From the NCBI RefSeq assembly GCF_004136555.1, contig NZ_NOIT01000006.1, forward strand, positions 1 through 64,000: a stretch of 64,000 nucleotides of DNA, given 5' to 3'. The notes under the pieces were generated by a model, which saw only the letters and a list, made by a program, of their open reading frames with translations, had not been told where the DNA came from and did no database searches. Below are positions 44,131 to 52,624 of this stretch, one piece after another; within the stretch, counting starts at the first letter, position 1; every line of letters begins with the position of its first letter. The stretch is from Kocuria carniphila. GTDB taxonomy: Bacteria > Actinomycetota > Actinomycetes > Actinomycetales > Micrococcaceae. Both the position numbers and the translations under genes were made by a program.

Positions 44131-45648
44131 TCAGTCGATCACGGGAGCGTTATCCACAGGCTGACTGTGCGGGACTCGCACGGTGAAGGTCGCTCCTCCG
44201 CCGGGGGTCTCCTCGAGTTTCACGGTGCCGTCGTGCTGTTCCACGATGGCCGCCACGATGGACAGCCCCAATCCTGTACCGCCGGTTTCGCGGGTGCGAG
44301 AGGAATCGGCGCGGTAGAAGCGCTCGAAGACCCGATCGGCGTCGTCGCCGTGGATGCCGGGGCCGTGATCGCGAACCTGCAGCACGGCGTCGAACTGGGA
44401 ATCGACGGTCGGTTCCAAGCCCACCGCCAGCTCAAGGGGCGTGCCGCCCGGGGTGTACCGGAGCGCGTTGGTGAGCAGGTTCGCCACGACCTGGCGCAAC
44501 TTGGACTCGTCACCGTGGGTCCAGGCCTGCTCCGGTGTGCTGTCCGAGAGCCCGACCACCTGGACCACGCGATCCGGTGCGGTGGCGTGCGCGTCGGAAG
44601 CGGCATCGTAGGCGAGGTGTAAAAGATCCATGTGCTGCATGGTGGCTGCCCGGCGTTCGTCCAGACGCGCCAGCGTGAGCAGATCCTCGACCAATTGAGT
44701 CATGCGCTTGGCCTCGGACTCGATCCGGTCCATGGCTTTGCCCACGTCCTCCGGATTCTGCAGGGCACCGTGGCGGTACAGCTCCGAATAACCGCGGATG
44801 GACACCAAAGGCGTGCGCAGCTCGTGCGAGGCGTCGGCCACGAACCGACGCAACTTGGTTTCGGACCTGGTGCGGGCCTCGAACGCGTCCTCGATGTGTC
44901 CGAGCATCGTGTTGAGCGACATGGACAACTGACCGATCTCGGTCTGCGAGTTGTAGCCCTCCATGCGCTGTGACAGGTCGCCCTCGGCGATCTGCGCGGC
45001 CGTGGACTCCACTTCCCGCAACGGCGCGAAGGCCCTGGTGACCAGGACCCACCCCACCGCCATGGCGGCCAGCAGCGTGGCCAGGCCAAAACTGAAGGTC
45101 AGCAGGGACACCGCAGAAATGATGGAATTGGTGCGGTCCAGAGGTTGAGCGACCACCACGGCCATGTCGTAGTGCTGAAGCTTGGCCGGCAGGACCCGCC
45201 ATTTCCGTTCGGGAGCGCCGATTGCGGACACGGTGGTGGGCTGCAAGTTGTTGGCCACCACGGTGGACAGATTCATGCCGGAGAGATCCGGGGCCGGCCG
45301 GGTCGCGCTGGAATCCTGACTGTTCTCCGCCGCGGCAATCACATTGCCCTGCGCGTCCAACAGGTATCCGGAATGGGGGACCGGCGTGGCAATCGTGCCC
45401 TCGAGGCCGTCCAGGAGCGCCGTGGACACGGAACTCACGGACTGCCTCAGCTCCTGATCCGTGTTGTCGACCAGGGCGTCCCGAAGCACGGAAATGGCCA
45501 CCAGCGAGGTCACGAGAATGCTGGTGGCCAGCAGCAGGCCCGTGAGGACCATGAGCTGCGAACGCAGTGAGGCGGAACGCCACCTGCGGGAAATCCGGGT
45601 CAAGAGATCAGTGGCGCTTGTCGGACGAGCGCAACAGGTATCCGACAC
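44131..45648 (-). CDS. Sensor histidine kinase (PhoR/MprB-like)
   Basis: Up to 505 residues. The frame opens with GTG at 45648 inside the response-regulator gene; homologue layout (RRWRSASLRSQLMVLTG) suggests the true start may be nearer 45603. Order: transmembrane helix 1 (about 29-53), extracytoplasmic sensor domain (about 55-180), transmembrane helix 2, HAMP (EVESTAAQIAEGDLSQRM), HisKA with FVADASHELRTPLVSIRGYSELY (phospho-His), and HATPase_c with NLLTNALRYTPGG, DHGPGI and GGTGLGLSIVAAI. It phosphorylates the regulator encoded directly upstream. The signal is unknown; homologues act in phosphate or envelope stress. Confidence 0.9.
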   Translation of the reverse strand: MSDTCCARPTSATDLLTRISRRWRSASLRSQLMVLTGLLLATSILVTSLVAISVLRDALVDNTDQELRQSVSSVSTALLDGLEGTIATPVPHSGYLLDAQGNVIAAAENSQDSSATRPAPDLSGMNLSTVVANNLQPTTVSAIGAPERKWRVLPAKLQHYDMAVVVAQPLDRTNSIISAVSLLTFSFGLATLLAAMAVGWVLVTRAFAPLREVESTAAQIAEGDLSQRMEGYNSQTEIGQLSMSLNTMLGHIEDAFEARTRSETKLRRFVADASHELRTPLVSIRGYSELYRHGALQNPEDVGKAMDRIESEAKRMTQLVEDLLTLARLDERRAATMQHMDLLHLAYDAASDAHATAPDRVVQVVGLSDSTPEQAWTHGDESKLRQVVANLLTNALRYTPGGTPLELAVGLEPTVDSQFDAVLQVRDHGPGIHGDDADRVFERFYRADSSRTRETGGTGLGLSIVAAIVEQHDGTVKLEETPGGGATFTVRVPHSQPVDNAPVID

Positions 45649-46321
45649 CGCGCTTGGTGTGGATCAACGGCGCCTGTTCCGGATCGTTGTCGATCTTGCG
45701 GCGCAGGTACGAGATGTAGGACTCCACGATCGAGGCGTCACCGTTGAAGTCGTACTCCCACACGTGGTCCAGGATTTGGGCCTTGGACAGCACACGGTTC
45801 GGGTTGAGCATCAAATAACGCAGCAACTTGAACTCGGTGGGGGAGAGATCGATCTCGCGGTCGCCGCGGAAGACCTCGTGGGCGTCGTCGTCGAGGACCA
45901 GGTCGTCCACGTGGAGCCTGGAGTCCTCTTCCTCAATGGGCTGGGTGCGGCGCAACACGGCGCGGATGCGGGCGACCACCTCGTCCAGACTGAACGGCTT
46001 GGTCACATAATCATCGCCACCCACGGTCAGGCCGGTGACCTTGTCATCCGTGTCGTCCTTGGCGGTGAGGAACAGGATGGGGAAGTGACGACCAGCGGCG
46101 CGCAGCTTGCGGGTCACGGAGAATCCGTCCATGTCCGGGAGCATGACGTCAAGAACAGCCAGGTCCGGGTTCTCGGCCTCCGCCTTGAGCAGGGCGTCGC
46201 GCCCGTTGGCCGCGGTCACCACCTCGAAGCCGGCGAAGCGCAGCGACGTTGCCAGCAGCTCGAGGATGTTGGGTTCGTCGTCGACGACGAGCAGTTTGGC
46301 TTCAGGAGTCTTATCGTTCAC
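45608..46321 (-). CDS. OmpR/PhoP-family response regulator
   Basis: 237 residues from GTG 46321; GATACT (46328-46333, minus strand) lies 6 nt before it, so the transcript may be leaderless. Receiver domain with LLVVDDEPNI, phospho-aspartate in LAVLDVMLPDMDG, and Lys in YVTKPFSLDE. It is followed by a winged-helix Trans_reg_C domain (REIDLSPTEFKLLRYLMLNPNRVLSKAQIL...SYLRRKID...GVGYLLR). It controls transcription upon phosphorylation by the kinase encoded next, whose frame it overlaps. Target genes unknown. Confidence 0.92.
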   Translation of the reverse strand: MNDKTPEAKLLVVDDEPNILELLATSLRFAGFEVVTAANGRDALLKAEAENPDLAVLDVMLPDMDGFSVTRKLRAAGRHFPILFLTAKDDTDDKVTGLTVGGDDYVTKPFSLDEVVARIRAVLRRTQPIEEEDSRLHVDDLVLDDDAHEVFRGDREIDLSPTEFKLLRYLMLNPNRVLSKAQILDHVWEYDFNGDASIVESYISYLRRKIDNDPEQAPLIHTKRGVGYLLRSSDKRH

Positions 46322-46406
46322 CGTGCCAGTATCTCGGAGTTTCCTGAGCACAGACTGAAGCAATTCCTGCGGTTGTCTGGACGCGTCCGACGCCGCTCGG
46401 TCGGGT

Positions 46407-46664
46407 TCAGCGGCGGCGTCGCCTGAGCGCCGTGCGAGCCAGCTCGATGCACATGAGCATGAAGGCCACCGGGAAGAAGATCGCGGGGAAGATCGTGAAT
46501 CCGCCCCACACGGTCTGACCCATGAGCGCCGCGATCAGGACGATCACCAATGACACCGAACTCAGTGCGGCCAGGATCAAGGCGATCATACCCAGCCCCG
46601 TGAGGCCTCCGATACGGACGGGTCGGGCGGGCTGAGGGTGTTCCGTGTGTGTGGGATCAGACAT
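46407..46664 (-). CDS. Small two-helix membrane protein, hypothetical
   Basis: 85 residues from ATG 46664 (GGTGACC just upstream). A Pro-rich hydrophilic N-terminus of about 20 residues is followed by two hydrophobic helices (IGGLTGLGMIALILAALSSVSLVIVLIAALM and FTIFPAIFFPVAFMLMCIELA) and an arginine-rich end. No family recognised. It lies upstream of the response regulator on the same strand. Confidence 0.65.
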   Translation of the reverse strand: MSDPTHTEHPQPARPVRIGGLTGLGMIALILAALSSVSLVIVLIAALMGQTVWGGFTIFPAIFFPVAFMLMCIELARTALRRRRR

Positions 46665-46814
46665 GGTCACCAAGGTACCAATTCAGCTCACGCGGTGGGT
46701 GAACAGCGGCTCGGACCACTCCGGCGAGGGGATAGACTCAAGAGTTCTTAGACGACCGTGAACGCCCCGCCCACCAGGGCCGGGAGCGAGACAAGAGAAA
46801 CTGAGGTGATCCGC

Positions 46815-47198
46815 GTGCCCACGGGCAAAGTCAAGTGGTTCGATTCCGAGAAGGGTTTCGGCTTCCTGGCAACGGATGATGGACAGGAAGTGTTCTTACA
46901 CTCTTCCGCCCTCCCGCAGGGAGTCACCACAGTTAAGCCGGGAACCCGCATGGATTTCGGCATTGCCGCCGGACGCCGCGGTGCCCAAGCCCTGTCCGCC
47001 ACGATCATCAGCAAGCCGCCTTCCGTGGCTCGTAACACCCGCAAGCCGGCCGAGGAGATGGCGGTGCTGACGGAAGACCTGATCCGCCTGCTGGACGACA
47101 TGTCTACCGGACTGCGCAAGGGCCGGTACCCGGACCGTGCGCACGGACACAAGATCGCCTCCATCCTGCGCACCGTGGCGGATGAGCTCGATGTCTGA
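46815..47198 (+). CDS. Cold-shock domain protein with C-terminal extension
   Basis: 127 residues from GTG 46815, six bases after GAGGTG. The cold-shock OB domain occupies residues 1-65: GKVKWFDSEKGFGFL (RNP1) and EVFLHSSAL (RNP2). About 60 residues follow that are absent from classical CspA (TRKPAEEMAVLTEDLIRLLDDMSTGLRKGRYPDRAHGHKIASILRTVADEL), helical and conserved in actinobacteria. It probably binds single-stranded RNA or DNA. Its stop overlaps the start of the DUF3027 gene. Confidence 0.9.
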   Translation: MPTGKVKWFDSEKGFGFLATDDGQEVFLHSSALPQGVTTVKPGTRMDFGIAAGRRGAQALSATIISKPPSVARNTRKPAEEMAVLTEDLIRLLDDMSTGLRKGRYPDRAHGHKIASILRTVADELDV

Positions 47199-47769
47199 GG
47201 AAACCACCACGCAGCCTGAGGGGACCGCCGAGAGTACGGATCAGCCCGCCGCGGTGGCGACCCTGCGACGTCGTGCGCCCAAACAGGACGGCACGCTCGC
47301 CCAGGCCGTCGACATCGCCCGCCAGGCGGTCGTGGATTCCGCCGGTGCGGAGAACGTGGGGGAACACCTGGGCATCGACGTGCACGAGGACCGACTGCTG
47401 ACCCACCTGTTCGAGTGCACCATGTCCGGGTATCCAGGATGGACCTGGTTCGCGACGGTGGCCAGGGCGCCCCGGACCAAACTGGTCACGGTGTGCGAGG
47501 TCGGGTTGTTGGCCGGCGAAAATTCTTTGCTGGCTCCCGACTGGGTTCCTTGGGAAGAACGCATGCAGGCCGTCCATGATCAGGAAGACCACGACCAGGT
47601 CGAGGAATCAGGGGGCCAGGGCGAAAACCCCGACTCTCCCTCTGCGGGCTCTGAGGCCGGGTCCACCGAGACCACTGAAGCGGACGCCACCGAAACCGGC
47701 GCCGGGCAACCTGACGAGGACGCAGCCACAGAGGCAGGGACGACCGACGAGAACGAGGCGTCATCGTAA
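47191..47769 (+). CDS. DUF3027 protein
   Basis: 192 residues from ATG 47191, overlapping the cold-shock gene. The conserved core is DGTLAQAVDIARQAVVDSAGAENVGEHLGIDVHEDRLLTHLFECTMSGYPGWTWFATVARAPRTKLVTVCEVGLLAGENSLLAPDWVPWEER, the actinobacterial DUF3027 domain. The last 60 residues are acidic and low in complexity (Glu/Thr/Asp/Gly). Coupling to a cold-shock protein is conserved in relatives and suggests a shared role in RNA metabolism, unproven. Confidence 0.85.
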   Translation: MSEETTTQPEGTAESTDQPAAVATLRRRAPKQDGTLAQAVDIARQAVVDSAGAENVGEHLGIDVHEDRLLTHLFECTMSGYPGWTWFATVARAPRTKLVTVCEVGLLAGENSLLAPDWVPWEERMQAVHDQEDHDQVEESGGQGENPDSPSAGSEAGSTETTEADATETGAGQPDEDAATEAGTTDENEASS

Positions 47770-47834
47770 GAGCGCCCTCGTCCGCCGGTGAAACCAACGA
47801 GCACCCCGGCCCAGCGGAAACGCCGGGGACGGGG

Positions 47835-49064
47835 ATGTTTCGTTCTCTGAAGATCCGCAACTACCGGTTGTGGTTCACCGGTGCTCTGGTGTCCAACATC
47901 GGGACATGGATGCAGCGCACGGCGCAGTCCTGGCTGGTGTTCGATGAACTGACCGACCACGATGCAACCGCCATGGGCGTGGTCATGGCCCTGCAGTTCT
48001 TGCCGCAGCTGTTGCTGGCCCCGTACGCGGGTGTTACGGCGGACCGCTACGACCGGCGCAGGATCCTCCTGGTGACCCAGACCCTCATGGGAGTGCTGGC
48101 CGCCGGGCTGGGGCTCATGGTGCTGTTCGGAGTGGCAGATCTCGTCACCGTGTATGCGTTCGCGCTGGGCTTGGGCATTGTCGCGACGTTCGATGCGCCG
48201 GTACGACAGACCTTCGTGTCCGAAATGGTGCCGGACACCCACCTCTCCAACGCGGTGGCCCTGAATTCCACCTCATTCAACTCCGCGCGGTTGATCGGCC
48301 CGGCCGTGGCCGGTGTCCTGGTCGCAGCAATTGGTTCCGGTTGGGTCTTCCTGCTGAACACTGTGACGTTCGCGGCCATGATTGCCGCGATCCTGGCGAT
48401 CAATGACAAACAATTACGGTTGATGCCCAAGACCAAGCGAGGGCGAGGTCAGATCCGCGAGGGCATGGCATACGTAGTGCACCGGCCGGATTTGGTCGCC
48501 GTGATGGCCACGATCTTCATGATCGGTACGTTCGGGATGAACTTTGCCGTATATCTCGCCGCCATGGCGGGCTCTGAATTCGGTCGCGGTTCGCAGGAGT
48601 TCGGGGTGCTCAACTCGATGCTCGCCGTCGGAACGGTGACCGGTGCGCTACTGGCGGCCAAGCGGGCGCGAGCCAGACTGCGGTTCCTGTTCGCGGGGTG
48701 CATAGCGTTCGCACTCTCGACGCTCGGTGCCGCAACCGCGCCGTCCCTGGTGATCTTCGCGCTGTGGCTCATACCGAGTGGCGTCTCGGCCATGACCATC
48801 ATGACCACGGCCAACGCGTACGTGCAGTCCACCACGTCCCCCGTTATGCGCGGGCGCGTGATGAGCCTCTACATGGCCATCTTCATGGGCGGCACGCCCA
48901 TCGGTGCACCCGCCGTCGGTTGGCTCACCGATACTCTGGGCGCCCGCTGGGGCATGGGGTCCGCGGTGGCCGCGGGCCTGATCGGTGCGGCAATCGGGGC
49001 GTGGTTCTTCTGGCGGTTACGCAAGGAGCAAGGGCGGGTTCGTGAAGAACCGGCGGTCGAGTAG
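47835..49064 (+). CDS. MFS transporter (enterobactin/macrolide exporter type)
   Basis: 409 residues from ATG 47835. Twelve-helix major facilitator of the EntS/MefA-like DHA3 group: SLKIRNYRLWFTGALVSNIGTWMQRTAQSWLVF, the loop 2-3 motif GVTADRYDRRRILLVTQ, and FDAPVRQTFVSEMVPDTHLSNAVALNSTSFNSARLIGPAVAG, which is highly typical of the subgroup. It likely exports a small molecule or drug using the proton gradient. The frame is open upstream, so the start is approximate. Confidence 0.88.
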   Translation: MFRSLKIRNYRLWFTGALVSNIGTWMQRTAQSWLVFDELTDHDATAMGVVMALQFLPQLLLAPYAGVTADRYDRRRILLVTQTLMGVLAAGLGLMVLFGVADLVTVYAFALGLGIVATFDAPVRQTFVSEMVPDTHLSNAVALNSTSFNSARLIGPAVAGVLVAAIGSGWVFLLNTVTFAAMIAAILAINDKQLRLMPKTKRGRGQIREGMAYVVHRPDLVAVMATIFMIGTFGMNFAVYLAAMAGSEFGRGSQEFGVLNSMLAVGTVTGALLAAKRARARLRFLFAGCIAFALSTLGAATAPSLVIFALWLIPSGVSAMTIMTTANAYVQSTTSPVMRGRVMSLYMAIFMGGTPIGAPAVGWLTDTLGARWGMGSAVAAGLIGAAIGAWFFWRLRKEQGRVREEPAVE

Positions 49065-49084
49065 GCGAGCGATCTGTTAAAGCC

Positions 49085-49121
49085 GAGCGGGCGGCGTCGT
49101 CAACTACGACGCCGCCCGCTC
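49085..49121. terminator. Hairpin between convergent MFS and serC genes
   Basis: GAGCGGGCGGCGTCGT-CAACT-ACGACGCCGCCCGCTC, a perfect 16-bp stem placed between convergent genes. No U tract on either side. Confidence 0.7.
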
Positions 49122-49175
49122 AGCTCTCCGGGGCTACGCACCTTGAGCAGGTGCTTTCGAGACCGGCCGGGACGA

Positions 49176-50306
49176 TCAGGACAGGGCGTTGGCCAAGGCC
49201 CAGTCGATGCACGCGAGCAATGCCTGGACGTCGGACTGGGGCACTGAGGCGAACGTGGCGATGCGCAGCTGATTGCGCCCGAGTTTCCGATAGGGGTCCA
49301 CGTCCACCACACCGTTGGCACGGAGCACGGACAGCAGGCGGGCGGTGTACACGCTGTCGTCGAAATCAACGGTGCAGACCACGGGGGAGCGATGCTGCGG
49401 ATCGGCAACGAACGGGGTCGCAGTGGGAGTTCGTTCGGCCCAGTCGTACACGAGGGACGAGGTGGCTGCGGTGTGTCCGGCGGCCCACGCCATTCCACCG
49501 TTGGCGTTGAGCCAGCGCACTTGCTCGCCGAGCATGACGAGACCCGCCAGAGCCGGAGTGTTATAGGTCTGATTCTTGCGGGAGTTCTCCACCGCCGTGG
49601 CCAGCGACAGGACATCCGGGATCCAACGGTCGGAACGCGAGAGCTCGGAAATCCGATCCAGCGCGGCGGGAGAAACGGCCGCGAACCACACACCGCCGTC
49701 GGAACCGAAGTTCTTCTGCGGAGAGAAGTAGTAGACGTCGGATTCGCTGATGTCCACGTGCATTCCACCCGCGGCGGACGTGGCATCAATGATCGTCAGC
49801 GCGTCAGGGTCGGTTCCCTGCGGCCGAGTGACATCCATGATCACGCCGGTCGATGTCTCGTTCTGGGGCCACGCGTAGACGTCGATGTCCGCCCGTGGTG
49901 CGGGGCCGGCCGGTCGCGACCCGGGGTCCGCGCGCAGGATGTCCGAAGGTTCCAGGTGCGGGGCGCGGTCGGTCACCTGGGCGAATTTGGAACCGAACTC
50001 CCCGAACGAGAGGTGCTGCGCGCGGCGTCGTACCAAGCTGAACGCGGCGCTGTCCCAAAAGGTGCTCGCGCCACCCAAGCCCAGGATGATCTCGTAGCCC
50101 TCGGGGAGTCCGAAGAACTCGGAGAGCCCTTCGCGGATCTCTCCTACGAGATTGCGTACGGGAGCCTGGCGGTGCGAGGTGCCCAGGAGATTGTGGCCCG
50201 CATCGACCAGGGCGCTGACCTGTTCCGGTCGGACGCGGGACGGGCCCGCGCCAAAGCGCCCGTCCGCGGGCAACAGGGAGGCGGGAATGACAGGCAACTC
50301 GGACAC
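49176..50306 (-). CDS. serC: Phosphoserine aminotransferase
   Basis: 376 residues from GTG 50306 behind AGGAGCACC. Class V aminotransferase of the actinobacterial SerC group: PADGRFGAGPSRVRPEQ, GTSHRQAPV, GGASTFWDSAAF, WPQNETSTGV, DATSAAGG, and the PLP-lysine region YYFSPQKNFGSDGGVWFA. It makes 3-phosphoserine from 3-phosphohydroxypyruvate and glutamate in serine synthesis. It stands alone, divergent from the DtxR-type gene. Confidence 0.94.
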   Translation of the reverse strand: MSELPVIPASLLPADGRFGAGPSRVRPEQVSALVDAGHNLLGTSHRQAPVRNLVGEIREGLSEFFGLPEGYEIILGLGGASTFWDSAAFSLVRRRAQHLSFGEFGSKFAQVTDRAPHLEPSDILRADPGSRPAGPAPRADIDVYAWPQNETSTGVIMDVTRPQGTDPDALTIIDATSAAGGMHVDISESDVYYFSPQKNFGSDGGVWFAAVSPAALDRISELSRSDRWIPDVLSLATAVENSRKNQTYNTPALAGLVMLGEQVRWLNANGGMAWAAGHTAATSSLVYDWAERTPTATPFVADPQHRSPVVCTVDFDDSVYTARLLSVLRANGVVDVDPYRKLGRNQLRIATFASVPQSDVQALLACIDWALANALS

Positions 50307-50495
50307 GGTGCTCCTAGCGTGGTGGATCATTGAGGCAGTTCCCATTCTGCCCCCTCCAGGTTGCGGGAGGACGCAGTGTGCTGGGGCGGGCGTACCTGTC
50401 GGAGTGGGCCGATATGCTTATCGTGAATTATTCAGGAAACCCCGAATGAGAGCGCTCCTACTCGACGCGCACCCAGATTTCTCGAAGGATGGACC

Positions 50496-51206
50496 ATGAG
50501 CGGCGATTTAATCGACACCACCGAGATGTATTTGCGCACCGTGCTCGAACTTGAAGAAGAGGGCATTGTGCCCATGCGTGCCCGCATCGTGGAGCGTCTT
50601 CAGCATTCCGGGCCCACCGTCTCCCAGACGGTCTCCCGGATGGAGCGCGACGGACTGCTCGAGGTCCTCAAGGACCGTTCCCTGTCTTTGACGGAGGCTG
50701 GTCGGTCCAAGGCCATCGAGGTCATGCGAAAGCACCGGCTGGCCGAACGTCTGCTGGCAGACGTCGTGGGGCTGGACATGGCCTATGTCCACGAGGAAGC
50801 CTGCCGTTGGGAACACGTAATGAGTGAGCGGGTCGAGCGTCGCCTCATGGCGCTGCTGGATGAACCCCGCTACTCGCCGTACGGCACGCCGATCCCGGGG
50901 ATGGACGCCATCGGCGGACCTCAGGTCGGTGCCGACCGTTTCAAGGGGATGAACCTTCTGGACGCCGCGACCCAGAACCGCTCGGCCACGTTCACCGTAC
51001 GGTTGCTCCCCGAGGTCATTCAGGCGGATCAGGAGCTGATCGAGACCCTCAGCTCAGCCGGTGTGCTGAACGGGGCCCACGTCAAGGTTGCCCCCTCGGA
51101 CTCCGATGATTTGCGTGTCCTGGTGACCGTGACAGACACGGGCCACAGCGTGGATCTGGACCATGTGAGCGCCAAAGCGATCCGCGTGGACCTCGAACAG
51201 AACTGA
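50496..51206 (+). CDS. ideR: DtxR/IdeR-family iron-dependent repressor
   Basis: 236 residues. N-terminal winged helix (MRARIVERLQHSGPTVSQTVSRMERDGLLEVLKDRSLSLTEAGR), then the dimerisation and metal-binding domain, and a C-terminal SH3-like domain. Metal ligands match DtxR: Met11, His80, Cys103, Glu106 and His107 in EACRWEHVMSERVERRL. The cysteine marks the iron-sensing DtxR/IdeR class rather than MntR. It should repress iron-uptake genes when Fe2+ is ample; the siderophore-interacting gene at 37293 is a likely target. Divergent from serC. Confidence 0.92.
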   Translation: MSGDLIDTTEMYLRTVLELEEEGIVPMRARIVERLQHSGPTVSQTVSRMERDGLLEVLKDRSLSLTEAGRSKAIEVMRKHRLAERLLADVVGLDMAYVHEEACRWEHVMSERVERRLMALLDEPRYSPYGTPIPGMDAIGGPQVGADRFKGMNLLDAATQNRSATFTVRLLPEVIQADQELIETLSSAGVLNGAHVKVAPSDSDDLRVLVTVTDTGHSVDLDHVSAKAIRVDLEQN

Positions 51207-51517
51207 GTTTGATAACAACTTTGGGCTTGTCCCCGGATGTGTGGATCATCACGGTGTGTACTACATGTGAGCCCCGTCACATACCCGCGGTAGGTAGTGT
51301 TCTCCCACGTCAAAGGGTGTTTTCAAGGGTAAAATCACCTCCACTCCACAGCGAAACGGGGGACTGATTCTGTCGGGATTTCGACTTAATCAGGCCGCAT
51401 TTATCCACGTCTGCACTCGTTTCGTGACCTGTCGTAACCAAAACGTGACAATTTCGTTATCTGTCATGTACTGTTCTTTTCGTGCCGATCGCTGGTCAGA
51501 TCGGCGCTCACATGCGT
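51207..51517. other. Gene-free control region before the wall-hydrolase gene
   Basis: No convincing gene on either strand. It holds the CRP/GlxR-like site at 51266-51281 and a promoter candidate, GTGACA near 51445 with TACTGT about 18 bp later, which would start transcription shortly before the riboswitch. Confidence 0.55.
51266..51281. promoter_or_regulatory. CRP/GlxR-type binding site
   Basis: TGTGA-GCCCCG-TCACA matches the CRP/GlxR consensus TGTGA-N6-TCACA exactly. It lies upstream of the riboswitch-controlled hydrolase gene and downstream of the iron regulator. In mycobacteria and corynebacteria, CRP/GlxR regulate rpf-type wall hydrolase genes, so the site is plausible. Confidence 0.65.
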
Positions 51518-51697
51518 ACCGCCTAGTTCTGCCATCGCCTGTGATCCGTACACACAATCCGCAAGGCAGAAGCGGGGGAACCAACTTCGGGCCCGTCAAG
51601 ATTTTTGGGTCCTTGGGGTTAAGTCACACCGAAGCCATTGGCTGGAGTGCGGCCGGATGTCTCCCATCCGAACCCGACAGCTCACCTCGTAGGCGCA
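51518..51697 (+). ncRNA. c-di-AMP riboswitch (ydaO/yuaA type)
   Basis: The leader of the NlpC/P60 gene contains the conserved blocks of the ydaO class: a 5' CGCCTA that can pair with 3' TAGGCG (P1), GCGGGGGAACCAACTTCGGG, CTTGGGGTTAAGTC, and the hallmark 3' segment CCGAACCCGACAGCTCACC followed by TCGTAGGCG. In actinobacteria this class often precedes rpf and NlpC/P60 wall-hydrolase genes and usually switches expression off when c-di-AMP binds. Exact ends are estimated from the P1 pairing. Confidence 0.88.
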
Positions 51698-51712
51698 GGG
51701 AGGAAAACCAAA

Positions 51713-52387
51713 ATGACTTTTGTTACGAAGAACTCTGCCCGCCACCGCGTCGAGACCAACTCGCACGCAGTCCGCAACACCTCCATCGCAGCAGCTGCTG
51801 CTGGCGTTGCAGTGGCCGGCATCGTTGCCCCGGCTCAGGCCAACAGCGGCATCGTCGAGCTGGGCAGCAACACCTCTTACGGTTACCAGTCCGTGTCCTC
51901 GCTCGATTCCTTGGGTGGCACCAGCTACTCCTGGACCACCGAGGCTCCCGCTGCCGCACAGGCACCGGCTGCTCCCGCTGCAGGCGGCGTGGCGCAGGCT
52001 TCCAGCCACACCGAGCAGGACTCGGGCGTTTCCACCCAGTCCAACTCTTCCGCAAGCGGCGTCGTCGGCACCGCGTTCCAGGGTGTTGGCCAGGGCTACG
52101 TCTACGGTGGCCCCGCCGTTCCCGGGCAGTGGGACTGCTCCTCGTTCGTGCAGTGGGTTTACTCTCAGCACGGCGTGGACCTGCCCCGCACCACGTGGGC
52201 ACAGTTCGCATCGGCCACCCCCACCTCCACCCCGCAGCCGGGTGACCTGGTCTCCCAGAACGGTGGCGGCCACGTGGGTATCTACATCGGCAACGGCCAG
52301 ATGATCTCCGCTCTGAATGCATCTCAGGGCACGCAGGTTCACTCCGTGAACGCTATGCAGCTGGACGGCTACTACTCCGTACGCTGA
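51713..52387 (+). CDS. Secreted NlpC/P60 peptidoglycan hydrolase
   Basis: 224 residues from ATG 51713 behind GGGAGGAAAACC. A signal peptide ends near APAQA (about residue 44), followed by a Ser/Ala-rich linker (45-120) and a C-terminal NlpC/P60 domain with catalytic Cys in GQWDCSSFVQWVYSQHGVDLPRT and His in GGHVGIYIGNGQMI. It should cut peptide cross-links in the wall. Expression is probably governed by the c-di-AMP riboswitch and the CRP/GlxR site, tying hydrolysis to turgor and carbon state. A second hydrolase-like gene follows. Confidence 0.92.
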   Translation: MTFVTKNSARHRVETNSHAVRNTSIAAAAAGVAVAGIVAPAQANSGIVELGSNTSYGYQSVSSLDSLGGTSYSWTTEAPAAAQAPAAPAAGGVAQASSHTEQDSGVSTQSNSSASGVVGTAFQGVGQGYVYGGPAVPGQWDCSSFVQWVYSQHGVDLPRTTWAQFASATPTSTPQPGDLVSQNGGGHVGIYIGNGQMISALNASQGTQVHSVNAMQLDGYYSVR

Positions 52388-52395
52388 TCCGCATG

Positions 52396-52426
52396 AGCTG
52401 GGCGGCGATCCAATCGCCGCCCAGCT
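52396..52426 (+). terminator. Hairpin after the first hydrolase gene
   Basis: AGCTGGGCGGCGAT-CCA-ATCGCCGCCCAGCT, a perfect 14-bp stem with a 3-nt loop just after the stop codon. No U tract. Confidence 0.75.
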
Positions 52427-52624
52427 ACTGCGCGTCTTGACGGGCACGTGCTCTGCCACCGCACCGTCAGTCGGGTCCCCGATGACCCCACCTTTTCTTT
52501 GATCCGGCACCATCGTGCCCCTCCGCCCGCACCCTTGAATGATTCGCGCATGTTTCCGCGCGCTGATCTTCAGCACACTCCCGTGCCTGTGGGCGGTCTC
52601 CGAACGCGTAAGGAACCCTGACGT

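Noticed and set aside
44131-46321. Assignment of the two-component pair to a named system such as PhoPR or MprAB
   Set aside because: The motifs fit several actinobacterial OmpR-type pairs and no target genes or signal can be read from this window.
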